From positions 16,991 through 80,990 of the forward strand of contig NZ_JOAX01000033.1 of NCBI RefSeq assembly GCF_000720485.1: DNA of 64,000 bases. Direction: 5' to 3'. The notes under the pieces are model-generated. The model ran no database searches. It was not told the origin of the DNA and saw nothing but the letters and a program-made list of their open reading frames with translations. Every line of letters starts with the position of its first letter. The stretch's first letter is position 1. The stretch comes from Streptomyces ochraceiscleroticus. GTDB lineage: Bacteria > Actinomycetota > Actinomycetes > Streptomycetales > Streptomycetaceae. The position numbers and the translations under genes are program-made. This document shows positions 1 to 8,339 of the stretch, piece by piece.

Positions 1-1959
1 GACTCCCTGCTGCCCGTACACCGCAGGGACGGTTACGGCCGCGACCGCACCCGTACCGACCTCGACGCGCTCGTGATCGAGAACGACCGGCTGCGCGCCA
101 CCGTCCTGCCGGGCCTCGGCGGCCGCGTTCACTCGCTGCACCACAAGCCCACCGGACGCGAACTGCTCTACCGCAACCCCGTGTTCCAGCCCGCCGACTT
201 CGCGCTCAACGGCGCGTGGTTCTCCGGCGGCATCGAATGGAACATCGGCGCGACCGGGCACACCACGCTCTCCTGCGCCCCCGTGCACGCCGCGCGGGTG
301 CCGGCGCCGGACGGCGGGGAGATGCTGCGCCTGTGGGAGTGGGAGCGGCTGCGCGACCTGCCCTTCCAGGTCGACCTCTGGCTGCCGGACGGATCCGACT
401 TTCTGTATGTGGGCGTTCGCATACAGAATCTCCACCACCACACCGTCCCCGTCTACTGGTGGTCCAACATCGCGGTCCCGGAAGACGCGGTCACCCGCGT
501 CCTCGCCCCCGCCGACGAGGCGTGGCACTTCGGGTACGAGCGCACGCTGCGCCGCGTCCCGGTCCCCGAGTCGGGCGGCGCCGACCGCACGTACCCGCTG
601 CGCAGCGAGTACCCCGCCGACTACTTCTACGAGATCGCGCCCGGCGACCGGCCCTGGATCGCCTCCCTCGACGCCGAGGGCCACGGCCTCGTGCACACCT
701 CCACCGACACCCTGCGCGGCCGCAAGCTCTTCCTGTGGGGCGCCGGCCGGGCCGGGCGGCACTGGCAGGAGTGGCTGACCGAGCCGGGCACCCCCGGGTA
801 CGCCGAGATCCAGGCCGGGCTGGCGCGCACTCAGTTGGAGCACGTACCCCTCGAAGGCGGGGCGGAGTTCGCGTGGCTGGAGGCGTACGGGCCGCTGGCC
901 GCCGACCCGGAAACGGTGCACGGGGCGGACTGGAGCGCGGCCCGTGGTGAGGTCGCGGACCGGCTCGAAGCGGTGCTGCCGCGCGCCGACGTGGCCGCCG
1001 CGTACGCCGCCTGGCGGCCGTACGCCGACCTCGAACCGAAGGAGCGGCTCGCCACCGGCTCCGGCTGGGGCGCGCTGGAGGTGGCCCGCGCCGGGTACGA
1101 CCTGCCGGGCACGCCGTTCACCGAGGACACCCTGGGCGAGGAACAACGGCCCTGGCTGGAGCTGCTGCGCACCGGCGACCTCCCGGACAGGCAGCCGGCC
1201 GGGCACCCGGACAGGCCGGGCGCACCAGGCGTACCGGGCACGTCGCTGGTCGCCCCGCCCTGGCGCGACCTCCTCGAATCCGCGCGCCCGAGCCCGTCGT
1301 CCGACTACCACCTGGGTGTCGCCCAGTGGCACGCGGGCGACCGCGTCCAGGCCGTCCGAAGCTGGGAACGCGCGCTCGCCCACGGCCGGAGCTGCTGGCC
1401 GCTGTACTGCCTGGCGGTCGCGGAGGCCGCGGCGGGCGAGACGGCCCGGGCGGCGCAGCGGTACGCCGAAGCGGTCGCCTGCGCGGGGGAGGCCGGCAAG
1501 CAGGCCGCCAAGCAGGCCGACACAGAGACGGACGAGGTGCGGCGCACCGTACTGCCCGCGCTCGCCCGCGAGGCGGTGCCCGCGCTGATCGCGGCCGACC
1601 GCGCCGACGACGCGGCCACCGTCCTCGCCCGGTTGCACCCCGCGGACCGTGCACGCGGCCGCTTCCGCCTGCTGGCCGCGCAGGTCCTGCTCGCCCAGGG
1701 CGACGCGCCCGGCGCCCGCGCGGTCTTCGACGAGGGCTTCGAGGTCGCGGACCTCCGCGAGGGCGACGAAACGCTCAGTGACACCTGGTACGCGATCGCC
1801 GAACGGCTCGTCGCCGGGGACGGCCCGGTCACGGACGAGGTACGCGCCCGGGCTCGCGCCGCCCACCCGCTCCCGGAGCGGTACGAGTACCGAATGCGAC
1901 CGGCCCGACTCCACGGCTCCCGGGCAGGAAGTCACCCGTACGAGCGGCGAACGGAATGA
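1..1959 (+). CDS. DUF5107 / tetratricopeptide-type protein, 5' end outside window
   Basis: The reading frame is open from the first base of the window, so the N-terminus is missing; about 652 codons are visible. The first half has the look of DUF5107 proteins, a family with a carbohydrate-mutarotase-like beta-sandwich: near nt 75-300 there is a run of LPGLGGRVHSLHHKPTGREL type, followed by a WFSGGIEWNIG motif. The C-terminal third (about nt 1290-1900) is alanine-rich and helical, with TPR-like repeats (DYHLGVAQWHAGD, then a second copy near LAVAEAAAGETARAAQRY). The role is not established; a sugar-binding or sugar-processing protein is likely from the fold. It stops 28 bases before an oxidoreductase on the same strand. 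Confidence 0.75.
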   Translation, partial: DSLLPVHRRDGYGRDRTRTDLDALVIENDRLRATVLPGLGGRVHSLHHKPTGRELLYRNPVFQPADFALNGAWFSGGIEWNIGATGHTTLSCAPVHAARVPAPDGGEMLRLWEWERLRDLPFQVDLWLPDGSDFLYVGVRIQNLHHHTVPVYWWSNIAVPEDAVTRVLAPADEAWHFGYERTLRRVPVPESGGADRTYPLRSEYPADYFYEIAPGDRPWIASLDAEGHGLVHTSTDTLRGRKLFLWGAGRAGRHWQEWLTEPGTPGYAEIQAGLARTQLEHVPLEGGAEFAWLEAYGPLAADPETVHGADWSAARGEVADRLEAVLPRADVAAAYAAWRPYADLEPKERLATGSGWGALEVARAGYDLPGTPFTEDTLGEEQRPWLELLRTGDLPDRQPAGHPDRPGAPGVPGTSLVAPPWRDLLESARPSPSSDYHLGVAQWHAGDRVQAVRSWERALAHGRSCWPLYCLAVAEAAAGETARAAQRYAEAVACAGEAGKQAAKQADTETDEVRRTVLPALAREAVPALIAADRADDAATVLARLHPADRARGRFRLLAAQVLLAQGDAPGARAVFDEGFEVADLREGDETLSDTWYAIAERLVAGDGPVTDEVRARARAAHPLPERYEYRMRPARLHGSRAGSHPYERRTE

Positions 1960-1987
1960 TCAGGCGGGGACATTCGTTGACCGCAAC

Positions 1988-2911
1988 ATGAAGGCAATCA
2001 CCGCGAACAGCTACGGCGACCCCGACGTCCTCGAGCTCACCGACCAGCCCGACCCGAAGGTCGCGCCCGACTCCGTCCTGATCCGGGTGAAGGCGGCAGG
2101 CGTCAATCCGGTCGACTGGAAGATCCTCGCCGGCTATCTCGACCCGATCATGCACGTGCACTTCCCGCTGATCCCCGGGTGGGACGTGTCCGGCGTCGTC
2201 GAGGCGGTCGGCATGGACGCGACGGAGTACGCCGTCGGGGACGAGGTGTTCGGATACGTGCGCAAGGACGAGGTCCAGCACGGCACCTTCGCCGAGCTGG
2301 TCGCGGCGCCGGTGCGCACCCTTGCGCGAAAGCCGGCGGCGCTGGACTGGAAGCAGGCGGCCGGCGTGCCGCTGGCCGGGCTCACGGCGTACCAGACGCT
2401 GAAGCGGCTGGGCGTGGGCAGCGGCGACACCGTGCTGGTGCACGCCGCGGCGGGCGGCGTCGGCGCGTTCGCCGTGCAGATCGCGGTGGCGCGGGGCGCC
2501 CGCGTCATTGGCACGGCGAGCGAGCACAACCACGACTTCCTGCGCTCGCTGGGCGCCGAGCCGGTGACCTACGGGGACGGCCTCGCCGACCGGGTGCGCG
2601 CGCTGGCCCCCGAGGGCGTGGACGCGGCGGCGGACTTCGTCGGCGGCGACGCGGTCGACGTCTCCCAGCAGGTGCTCAAGGACCCGAAGCGGGTGGCGTC
2701 GGTCGTCGACAACGAGGTCGTCGGCAAGGGCGGCCACCTGGTGTGGGTGCGGCCCGACAGCGCCGACCTCACCGCGCTTGCCGACCTCGCCGAGGCCGGC
2801 AAGCTCACGGTCAACATCGACACGGCGCTGCCGCTGGACCAGGCCGCCGAGGCGTTCCGCCGCAGCCAGTCCGGCCGGGCCCGCGGCAAGATCGTTCTCG
2901 ACCTCTCGTGA
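1988..2911 (+). CDS. NADP-dependent medium-chain quinone oxidoreductase
   Basis: 307-residue zinc-independent MDR-family reductase (quinone oxidoreductase type). The start MKAITANSYGDPDVLEL is the family's usual N-terminus. The catalytic-fold segment AGVNPVDWKI lies at about residues 38-47, and the nucleotide-binding AAGGVG at about 154-159 is followed by ARVIGTAS, as expected for NADPH. It presumably reduces quinones or enones in the cytosol. The open frame continues upstream, but the ATG at 1988 is the only start that matches the family; no strong ribosome binding site precedes it. An imperfect hairpin follows the stop. The physiological substrate cannot be told from sequence. Confidence 0.85.
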   Translation: MKAITANSYGDPDVLELTDQPDPKVAPDSVLIRVKAAGVNPVDWKILAGYLDPIMHVHFPLIPGWDVSGVVEAVGMDATEYAVGDEVFGYVRKDEVQHGTFAELVAAPVRTLARKPAALDWKQAAGVPLAGLTAYQTLKRLGVGSGDTVLVHAAAGGVGAFAVQIAVARGARVIGTASEHNHDFLRSLGAEPVTYGDGLADRVRALAPEGVDAAADFVGGDAVDVSQQVLKDPKRVASVVDNEVVGKGGHLVWVRPDSADLTALADLAEAGKLTVNIDTALPLDQAAEAFRRSQSGRARGKIVLDLS

Positions 2912-2959
2912 GAGCCCGTGCCCTCAGAAACCGTGTAAAACAGCGGCCCTGAGGCACCG

Positions 2960-3313
2960 TCAGGTGATCGCCACCCGGTCCACGTACTCGAAGATCGAGC
3001 CGTCCGGGTGGCGGGCCACCATGGTGCGGCCGGCGGGGCCGGCGAGCGGGCCCGCGATGACCTCTCCGCCGACCGCCTTCAGGTCGTCCACGGCCTGGTC
3101 CACGTTGGACACCGCGATCGTCGCGGTGATCTTGCGGAGTACGGACAGCTCCGCCTCGGGGCCGCTCATCAGGAAGAAGCAGCCGACCGCGGCGACGGAC
3201 ACGCCGCCGCGCTGGAAGCGCTGCGCCTGCGCGCCCGTCAGCCGTTCGTACACGGGAATCGCGGTGTCCAGGTCGTCGACGCACACCCGCAGGGAGGTAC
3301 CGAGAATGTCCAT
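2960..3313 (-). CDS. VOC (glyoxalase/bleomycin resistance fold) family protein
   Basis: 117-residue single-domain vicinal-oxygen-chelate protein. It starts MDILGTSLRVCVDDLDTAI, has the two beta-alpha-beta-beta-beta halves (second half near TIAVSNVDQAVDDLKAVGGE) and ends HPDGSIFEYVDRV, which carries the usual C-terminal Glu metal ligand. Such proteins are lyases, dioxygenases or drug-binding proteins; the reaction here is unknown. It is convergent with the upstream oxidoreductase and lies 75 bases downstream of the methyltransferase on the same strand. Confidence 0.8.
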   Translation of the reverse strand: MDILGTSLRVCVDDLDTAIPVYERLTGAQAQRFQRGGVSVAAVGCFFLMSGPEAELSVLRKITATIAVSNVDQAVDDLKAVGGEVIAGPLAGPAGRTMVARHPDGSIFEYVDRVAIT

Positions 3314-3388
3314 GCGGAGGAGCCTAGTTGGCGCGGCCCGACAACGCGATCATCCGACGGAGGCGCCAGAAGGACCTCCGGAAGGCCC

Positions 3389-4204
3389 TCACACGCGGCA
3401 CAGGATTTCTCCGTGCACCATGGCGAACCAGCCGTCCTCCTGGGCGCCCCACTCGCGCCAGGCGGCGCTGATCGCCTGCAGCTCCGCCTCGGTGGCGTGC
3501 CCGCCTTCGGTCGCCCGCCGCGCATACGTCGAGGCCAGCGTGCGCTCCGCCCACAGGCCGCTCCACCAGGCGCGTTCCTCGTCGGTGGCGTAGCACCACC
3601 CGCTCACCGAACACGTCACCGCGTCCGGCGCGAACCCGGCCGCCAGCGCCCAGGAGCGCAGCCGCCGCCCGCCGTCGGGCGCGCCCCCGTTGGCTACCGC
3701 GACCCGCTGGTACAGGTCCAGCCAGGCGTCCATGCCGTCGACGTCCGGGAACCACGTCATCGTGCCGTAGTCCGCGTCCCGCACCGCGACGATCCCGCCC
3801 GGCTTGGTGACCCGGCGCATCTCGCGCAGCGCCTGGACCGGGTCGCCGACGTGCTGCAGCACCTGGTGGGCGTGGACGACGCAGAAGGTGTCGTCCGGGT
3901 AGTCCAGTGCGTGGACATCACCGACCGCGAAGTGGACATTGGTCAGGCCGCGCTCGTCCGCCACGGCCCGGGCCTGCTCCAGAACGCCCGGCGCGTGCTC
4001 CAGGCCGGTCACCGAGCCGTCCGGCACCAGCGCCGCCAGATCGGCGGTGATGGTGCCGGGGCCGCAGCCGATGTCCAGGATCTTCATGTGCGGCTTGAGT
4101 GAATCCAGCAGGTAGCCCGCGGAGTTGGCGGCTGTGCGCCAGGTGTGCGAGCGCAGTACGGACTCGTGGTGACCGTGGGTGTAAACAGCGGACTCCTGCG
4201 ACAT
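3389..4204 (-). CDS. class I SAM-dependent methyltransferase
   Basis: 271 residues. The SAM-binding motif I (ILDIGCGPGTIT) is at about residues 42-53. Motif II/III follow as VTGLEHAPG and FAVGDVHAL, then a post-motif VTKPGGIVAVRDADYG. The closest type is the ubiE/Methyltransf_11 group acting on small molecules. The ATG sits 6 bases after AAGGAG. The C-terminal half (WFPDVDGMDAW onward) is typical of Streptomyces homologues annotated only as methyltransferase. The methyl acceptor is unknown. Confidence 0.85.
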   Translation of the reverse strand: MSQESAVYTHGHHESVLRSHTWRTAANSAGYLLDSLKPHMKILDIGCGPGTITADLAALVPDGSVTGLEHAPGVLEQARAVADERGLTNVHFAVGDVHALDYPDDTFCVVHAHQVLQHVGDPVQALREMRRVTKPGGIVAVRDADYGTMTWFPDVDGMDAWLDLYQRVAVANGGAPDGGRRLRSWALAAGFAPDAVTCSVSGWCYATDEERAWWSGLWAERTLASTYARRATEGGHATEAELQAISAAWREWGAQEDGWFAMVHGEILCRV

Positions 4205-4344
4205 GGCTGCTCCTTCGCATGCTCGATGCGGTCATCGACGCGGTCACGGCGCGGCCCCGCGCCGTGATCACACCGTACGCCGCCATCTCGAACTATGAGA
4301 GCCCCGTATCAATATGTGAAACGCAGACCTCTCCGCAACGCGAC

Positions 4345-5910
4345 TCACTCCGGCAGCAGCCGATAAACAATCAGCGCCTCGTTCTCCTTATCGACCATCA
4401 ACTCCGCGCCCGCAGAGGCGACTTCACCGTCGTACGCAAGATCCGTACCGGTCGCCAGCCCACCGATCCGCAGTGTCCGCAACCGCGCCTCGCTCAATAC
4501 GGGCGAATGCCGCAGCGCCCCCGTCAGTGCCGCCGTGAGCAGTCGCGTGCGGGCCAGTCGGCCGCCGTGCACCATCCGTACGTCCAGCACGCCGTCCGCC
4601 AGGTCGTGCCGCCGCACCGGAGCCAACCCGAGCCCCCGGTAAGCGCAGTTGCCCACGAACAGCGTCCACAGCTCGCGCCGCCGGCCGTTGATCTCCACGG
4701 TCACCGGCTCGGCGGTGCGCAGCACTTGCCACGCGGCCAGCACCCCGGCCGGCCAGGCGCCGATCTTCCCGGCCCACTCCTCCCTGATCCGCACCAGCTC
4801 CGGATAGGCCCCGATCGAGAAGGTGTTGAGGAAGTACGTCGGCTCCTGCCCCGGCCGCGTGCGGAACCTCGCGAGGTCCACCGCGACCGCCTCACCGGTT
4901 TGCACCGCCCGGGCCGCCTCGGCCACGGTCTCCACGCCGAGGTCGTACGCGAAGTGGTTGCGCGTGCCGCCCGGCAGCACCGCGAGCGGTACGCCGTGCC
5001 GCACCGCGACCGCCGCCGCGGCGTTGATCGTGCCGTCGCCGCCCAGCACGCCGAGCGCGCCGCCGCGCTCGGCGGCCCGCTCGGCCGCGGCCTGCAGCGC
5101 CTTGTCCAGCGGCGCCGCGCCCTGGTGGCCGCACTCGGTCACCTCGGCCTGCGGCAGGACGTCATGGATGACCTGGGTCTGGTCGATATGCGAGCCGGCG
5201 CGCTGGCCCGAGCCCTGGTTGGTGACGACGAACAGCCCGTCGCCGTCCGGCAGCGCGGGCGCGTCGGCGCGCGGCCGGGCGGGCGGCGCCATCTGCGCGC
5301 GGGTCGGCGCGAAGCCGCGCACCGCGAAGGCCGCGCCCGCGCCGAGCGCGGCACCCGCCAGCACGTCGCCCGGATAGTGCACGCCGGTGTAGACACGGGA
5401 GAAGGCGACCGAGGCGGCCAGCGGCGCCAGCGCCAGTCCCCACCACTTGTTCTCGAAGGCCACGCCGGTCGCGAAGGCCGCGGCCGAGGCGGCGTGCCCG
5501 GACGGGAAGGACGTGGTGAAGGGCTGCCGGGTGAGCTGCCGTATCACCGGCACCGCGTCCAGGATCGGCCGCTCCCGGCGTACCGAGCGCTTGCCCAGCG
5601 TGTTCACCGTCAGCGACGCCACCGCCAGCGAGGCGACGCCGCGCAGCGCGGCCCGGCGTGCGGGCCGCCCGCCCAGCGCCGCCGCGCCCGCCGCCGCGCC
5701 CAGCCACAGCAGCCCGTGGTCGGCGGCGCGGCTCAGTTTGGGCAGCACCCGCTCGGCGCCGGGCCAGTGCCGGGTCGCGACCCCGTTGAACGTCCTGCGG
5801 TCCCACGTGCTCAGTACAGTGCGCATGAGCCACATGTACCCCAGCGGGACCACCACAGACGGCAACGGGCCGGCAGACGGTAACGGACCGTCTTCCGGAC
5901 GGATCACCAC
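4345..5910 (-). CDS. bifunctional PAP2 phosphatase / diacylglycerol kinase-like protein
   Basis: Up to 521 residues, two enzymes in one chain. The N-terminal half is a membrane-associated PAP2 phosphatase with all three motifs: KRSVRRERP, PSGHAAS and SRVYTGVHYPGD. The C-terminal half is a DAGK/sphingosine-kinase catalytic domain with GGDGTINAAA and LPGGTRNHFAYDLGV. It should act on membrane lipids such as phosphatidate/diacylglycerol or polyprenyl phosphates. The longest start (5910) overlaps the CBS gene by 7 bp. In-frame ATGs at 5835 and 5826 are plausible alternatives, with 5835 preceded by a G-run. This fusion is a recognised actinobacterial architecture. Confidence 0.85.
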   Translation of the reverse strand: MVIRPEDGPLPSAGPLPSVVVPLGYMWLMRTVLSTWDRRTFNGVATRHWPGAERVLPKLSRAADHGLLWLGAAAGAAALGGRPARRAALRGVASLAVASLTVNTLGKRSVRRERPILDAVPVIRQLTRQPFTTSFPSGHAASAAAFATGVAFENKWWGLALAPLAASVAFSRVYTGVHYPGDVLAGAALGAGAAFAVRGFAPTRAQMAPPARPRADAPALPDGDGLFVVTNQGSGQRAGSHIDQTQVIHDVLPQAEVTECGHQGAAPLDKALQAAAERAAERGGALGVLGGDGTINAAAAVAVRHGVPLAVLPGGTRNHFAYDLGVETVAEAARAVQTGEAVAVDLARFRTRPGQEPTYFLNTFSIGAYPELVRIREEWAGKIGAWPAGVLAAWQVLRTAEPVTVEINGRRRELWTLFVGNCAYRGLGLAPVRRHDLADGVLDVRMVHGGRLARTRLLTAALTGALRHSPVLSEARLRTLRIGGLATGTDLAYDGEVASAGAELMVDKENEALIVYRLLPE

Positions 5911-6338
5911 CGACCCGGCGATCCGTCCGGCGCGGCCCGGCTGATGTCCGCCAGGGCCGAGTCGGGGTCCTGGTCCCGCGCCAGGTCACCGATGCTGACC
6001 ATGCCCACCGGAGCGCCGTCCTGGACCACCGGCAGCCGCCGTACCGCGTTCCGCCGCAGCAGTGTCACCGCGGCCGAGACCGGCTCTTCCGGGCCGACCG
6101 TGACCGGTTCCGGAGTGCAGACCGCGTGGCACTGCACGCTGAACGGGTCCACTCCGTCCGCCACCGCCCGCAGCACGATGTCCCGGTCGGTCACCACGCC
6201 CACCAGCTTGCCGTCCTCCGCCACCAGGACGTCTCCGATGTCGTGCGCGCGCATGAGCTGAGCCGCCTCCACCAGCGAGGCGTCGGGGTGTACGGCGGTG
6301 ACGGCCGGCGTCATGACTTCCCGTACCAACTGTGCCAT
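5904..6338 (-). CDS. CBS-pair domain protein
   Basis: 144 residues made almost entirely of two CBS motifs. The first is VREVMTPAVTAVHPD...GVVTDRDIVLRAV and the second VCTPEPVTVGPEE...GMVSIGDLARD. CBS pairs bind adenine nucleotides or SAM and act as energy or stress sensors; stand-alone copies are common in streptomycetes. It lies directly upstream of the PAP2-DAGK fusion on the same strand, with up to 7 bp overlap, so the two may be cotranscribed. The partner it regulates is unknown. Confidence 0.85.
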   Translation of the reverse strand: MAQLVREVMTPAVTAVHPDASLVEAAQLMRAHDIGDVLVAEDGKLVGVVTDRDIVLRAVADGVDPFSVQCHAVCTPEPVTVGPEEPVSAAVTLLRRNAVRRLPVVQDGAPVGMVSIGDLARDQDPDSALADISRAAPDGSPGRW

Positions 6339-6453
6339 TGCCTGATCGCCTTCTTCCTTCTCCTGCTCTCACGGCCGGCCTCCTGCAGGGGGAGTGCTGG
6401 CAGCAGTACCCAAGACGCCCCCGGCCATGCCCGCCGCGTGCTTCGATGGGCCG

Positions 6454-6912
6454 ATGATCAGACCTCGTGGCGCGCGGGACCTGCCCGCGTGCGTACGCCT
6501 GCTGCGCGCGGTGCACCTGCACAGCGGATATCCGTACACCTGGCCTGCCGATCCGGCGGGCTGGCTGACTCCGGAGGGGCTGACCGGCGCCTGGGTCGCC
6601 GAGGACGCGGACGGCCGCGTCGCGGGCCATGCCGCGCTGTGCGGGGGTGAGATGAACCGGCTCTTCGTTGCGCCCGAGGCGCGCGGCCGGGGCCTGGGCG
6701 GCCGGCTGCTGCGCCACGTGACCGACGAGGCTGCGGCCGGCGGGCTGCGGCCGGTACTGGCCGTCAACGCCACCGACACCGCCGCCATCGCCCTGTACGA
6801 ACGCTGGGGCTGGCGGCTCGTGCGGATCGAACGGCAGGACTGGGGCGGGCCGGAGCCGGTCACCGTGCGGCACTACGAAGCACCGCCGACCGGGCACCGG
6901 ACGCGGGGCTGA
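6454..6912 (+). CDS. GNAT family N-acetyltransferase
   Basis: 152-residue acetyltransferase. The start MIRPRGARDLPACVRLLR is the standard GNAT beginning; the open frame extends upstream to 6394, but that extension has no family character. The acetyl-CoA loop is visible as VAPEARGRGLGGRLL (Q/RxxGxG/A type). A typical C-terminal ALYERWGWRLV follows, the so-called motif B. It probably acylates a small molecule or peptide amine in the cytosol; the substrate is unknown. Divergent from the CBS gene. Confidence 0.85.
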   Translation: MIRPRGARDLPACVRLLRAVHLHSGYPYTWPADPAGWLTPEGLTGAWVAEDADGRVAGHAALCGGEMNRLFVAPEARGRGLGGRLLRHVTDEAAAGGLRPVLAVNATDTAAIALYERWGWRLVRIERQDWGGPEPVTVRHYEAPPTGHRTRG

Positions 6913-7232
6913 AAACCGCCTCGGCCCGGTGCCGGAGCGTTCGGCGGGCGGAATCCGTACGAAGCGCGTGGTGTGCGGCGCGCGCGGGCGGTTACCTGGG
7001 CGCCGGGCACGGCCGGTCGGCGGCCCGTCCGGTCCGGGCGCGGGACCGCACGTCCCGAACTCGCTTGACCGGCAACGGGTTTACGCAGGGAGCGGCCGGG
7101 CACGCGACTAATCGTGCTTCGGACCGGAGGCACGCCCGTGGAAGACGTCTCACGCTTCGCGGGCGCGCCTGCCTGGCCGCGCTTCCACGGGATCTGACGG
7201 ACTCTGAGTCGACGGATCAGGGAGCCCAGACC
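6913..7232. other. 320-bp intergenic leader before the sigma factor gene
   Basis: No credible gene is seen. The stretch runs from the end of the acetyltransferase to the sigma-factor start and contains the SigB-like promoter listed separately (7079-7103). This implies a 5' leader of about 120 bases. Confidence 0.4.
7079..7103 (+). promoter_or_regulatory. candidate SigB/SigF-type promoter
   Basis: GTTTAC, 13 bases, then GGGCAC. This fits the general-stress sigma consensus (GTTT-N13-16-GGGTA) except for one position in the -10. It lies about 130 bp upstream of a gene for exactly this class of sigma factor, so autoregulation is plausible. Found by eye only. Confidence 0.4.
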
Positions 7233-8198
7233 ATGCCCATGACACCCCAGGCCGAAGAACAGCACACCGCGACAGAACGCATCCCCGAGCAGCGCGCCGC
7301 GCGTCGGCGTCCCGACCAGGCACCGAGCCGGCCGCCCGGCAAACCCGTACGCCGCAGCAAGCCGCGCAGGGTCACGTCGAGCAAGGCCCCTCCGGGCGGT
7401 GGCCGGCGGGGCCGCCACTCCCACCACGACGCCCCTGACACCGCCGCCGACTTCGAGCGGCTGTGCGCCCTCCCCGAAGGCCCCGAGCGCGACGAGCTGC
7501 GGCGCCGCGTCGTCTGCGCCTGGCTGCCCATGTCCGAGCGGCTCGCGCTGCGCTTCCGCAACCGCGGCGAGTCCGCCGAGGACCTCCAGCAGGTCGCGGC
7601 GCTCGGCCTGGTGAAGGCCGTGGACCGCTACGACCCCGAGCGCGGCTGCGCGTTCGAGAGCTTCGCCGTGCCCACCATCGTCGGCGAGGTCAAGCGGCAC
7701 TTCCGCGACCACATGTGGGGGCTGCACGTACCGCGCCGGGTGCAGGAGCTGCGCAACCGCGTCCGCGCCGCGCGCCAGGAGCTGACCCGCAGCGTGGACG
7801 ACCGCGGGCCCACCCCCGAGGAGATCGCCGAGCACACCGGCATGTCGCTGGAAGAGGTACTGCTCGGCAGCCAGGCGCTGGACAGCTTCACCACGCTGTC
7901 CCTGGACGCCGAGCTGCCCGGCGCCGACGACGGCTACTCGCTCGCCGACACGCTCGGCGCGCCCGAGGCCGGCTTCGACCTCGTCCTGGACCGGGAGGCG
8001 GTCAAGCCCAAGCTGCGCAATCTGCCGGAGCGCGAGCGGGAGATCCTCTACATGCGGTTCTTCTGCGACATGACCCAGAGCCGGATCGCCGACCGGCTCG
8101 GCATCTCCCAGATGCACGTCTCGCGGATCATCAGCCGGACCTGCCGCCGCCTCGCCGACCAGGTCGGCGGCCGCCAGGAGGAGTACGCCGCCTCCTGA
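7233..8198 (+). CDS. RNA polymerase sigma factor, SigB/SigF/SigG family
   Basis: 321 residues. After a basic, disordered N-terminus come region 2 (QQVAALGLVKAVDRYDPERG, then FESFAVPTIVGEVKRHFRDH), region 3 (GPTPEEIAEHTGMSLEEV) and region 4 (LPEREREILYMRFFCDMTQ, then IADRLGISQMHVSRIISR). These are the hallmarks of actinobacterial general-stress sigma factors. ATG 7233 has a GGAG ribosome binding site 9 bases upstream; the frame is open further upstream but lacks family features. No anti-sigma factor or anti-anti-sigma gene lies next to it. It probably directs a stress or developmental regulon. Confidence 0.92.
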   Translation: MPMTPQAEEQHTATERIPEQRAARRRPDQAPSRPPGKPVRRSKPRRVTSSKAPPGGGRRGRHSHHDAPDTAADFERLCALPEGPERDELRRRVVCAWLPMSERLALRFRNRGESAEDLQQVAALGLVKAVDRYDPERGCAFESFAVPTIVGEVKRHFRDHMWGLHVPRRVQELRNRVRAARQELTRSVDDRGPTPEEIAEHTGMSLEEVLLGSQALDSFTTLSLDAELPGADDGYSLADTLGAPEAGFDLVLDREAVKPKLRNLPEREREILYMRFFCDMTQSRIADRLGISQMHVSRIISRTCRRLADQVGGRQEEYAAS

Positions 8199-8245
8199 CG
8201 CCGGAATCGCCCGAACCGCCGGAACCCGGCGCCCGTGCCGCTCTC

Positions 8246-8339
8246 ACCTGCTCTCGCGGCCGGGCGCCGCTCTCCTGGCGGAGCACTGCTCTCGTGACCG
8301 GAGTACTGATCTCGCGGCCGAGTACTGCTCTCAGGACCG
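8246..8339. repeat. four imperfect 20-bp direct repeats
   Basis: Unit of about 20 bp (GAGTACTGCTCTCGNGNCCG type): copies at 8281-8300, 8301-8320 and 8320-8339, plus a partial copy at 8246-8262. They lie between two convergent genes and run into the last codons of the PAS/GAF gene. No clear function. Confidence 0.55.
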
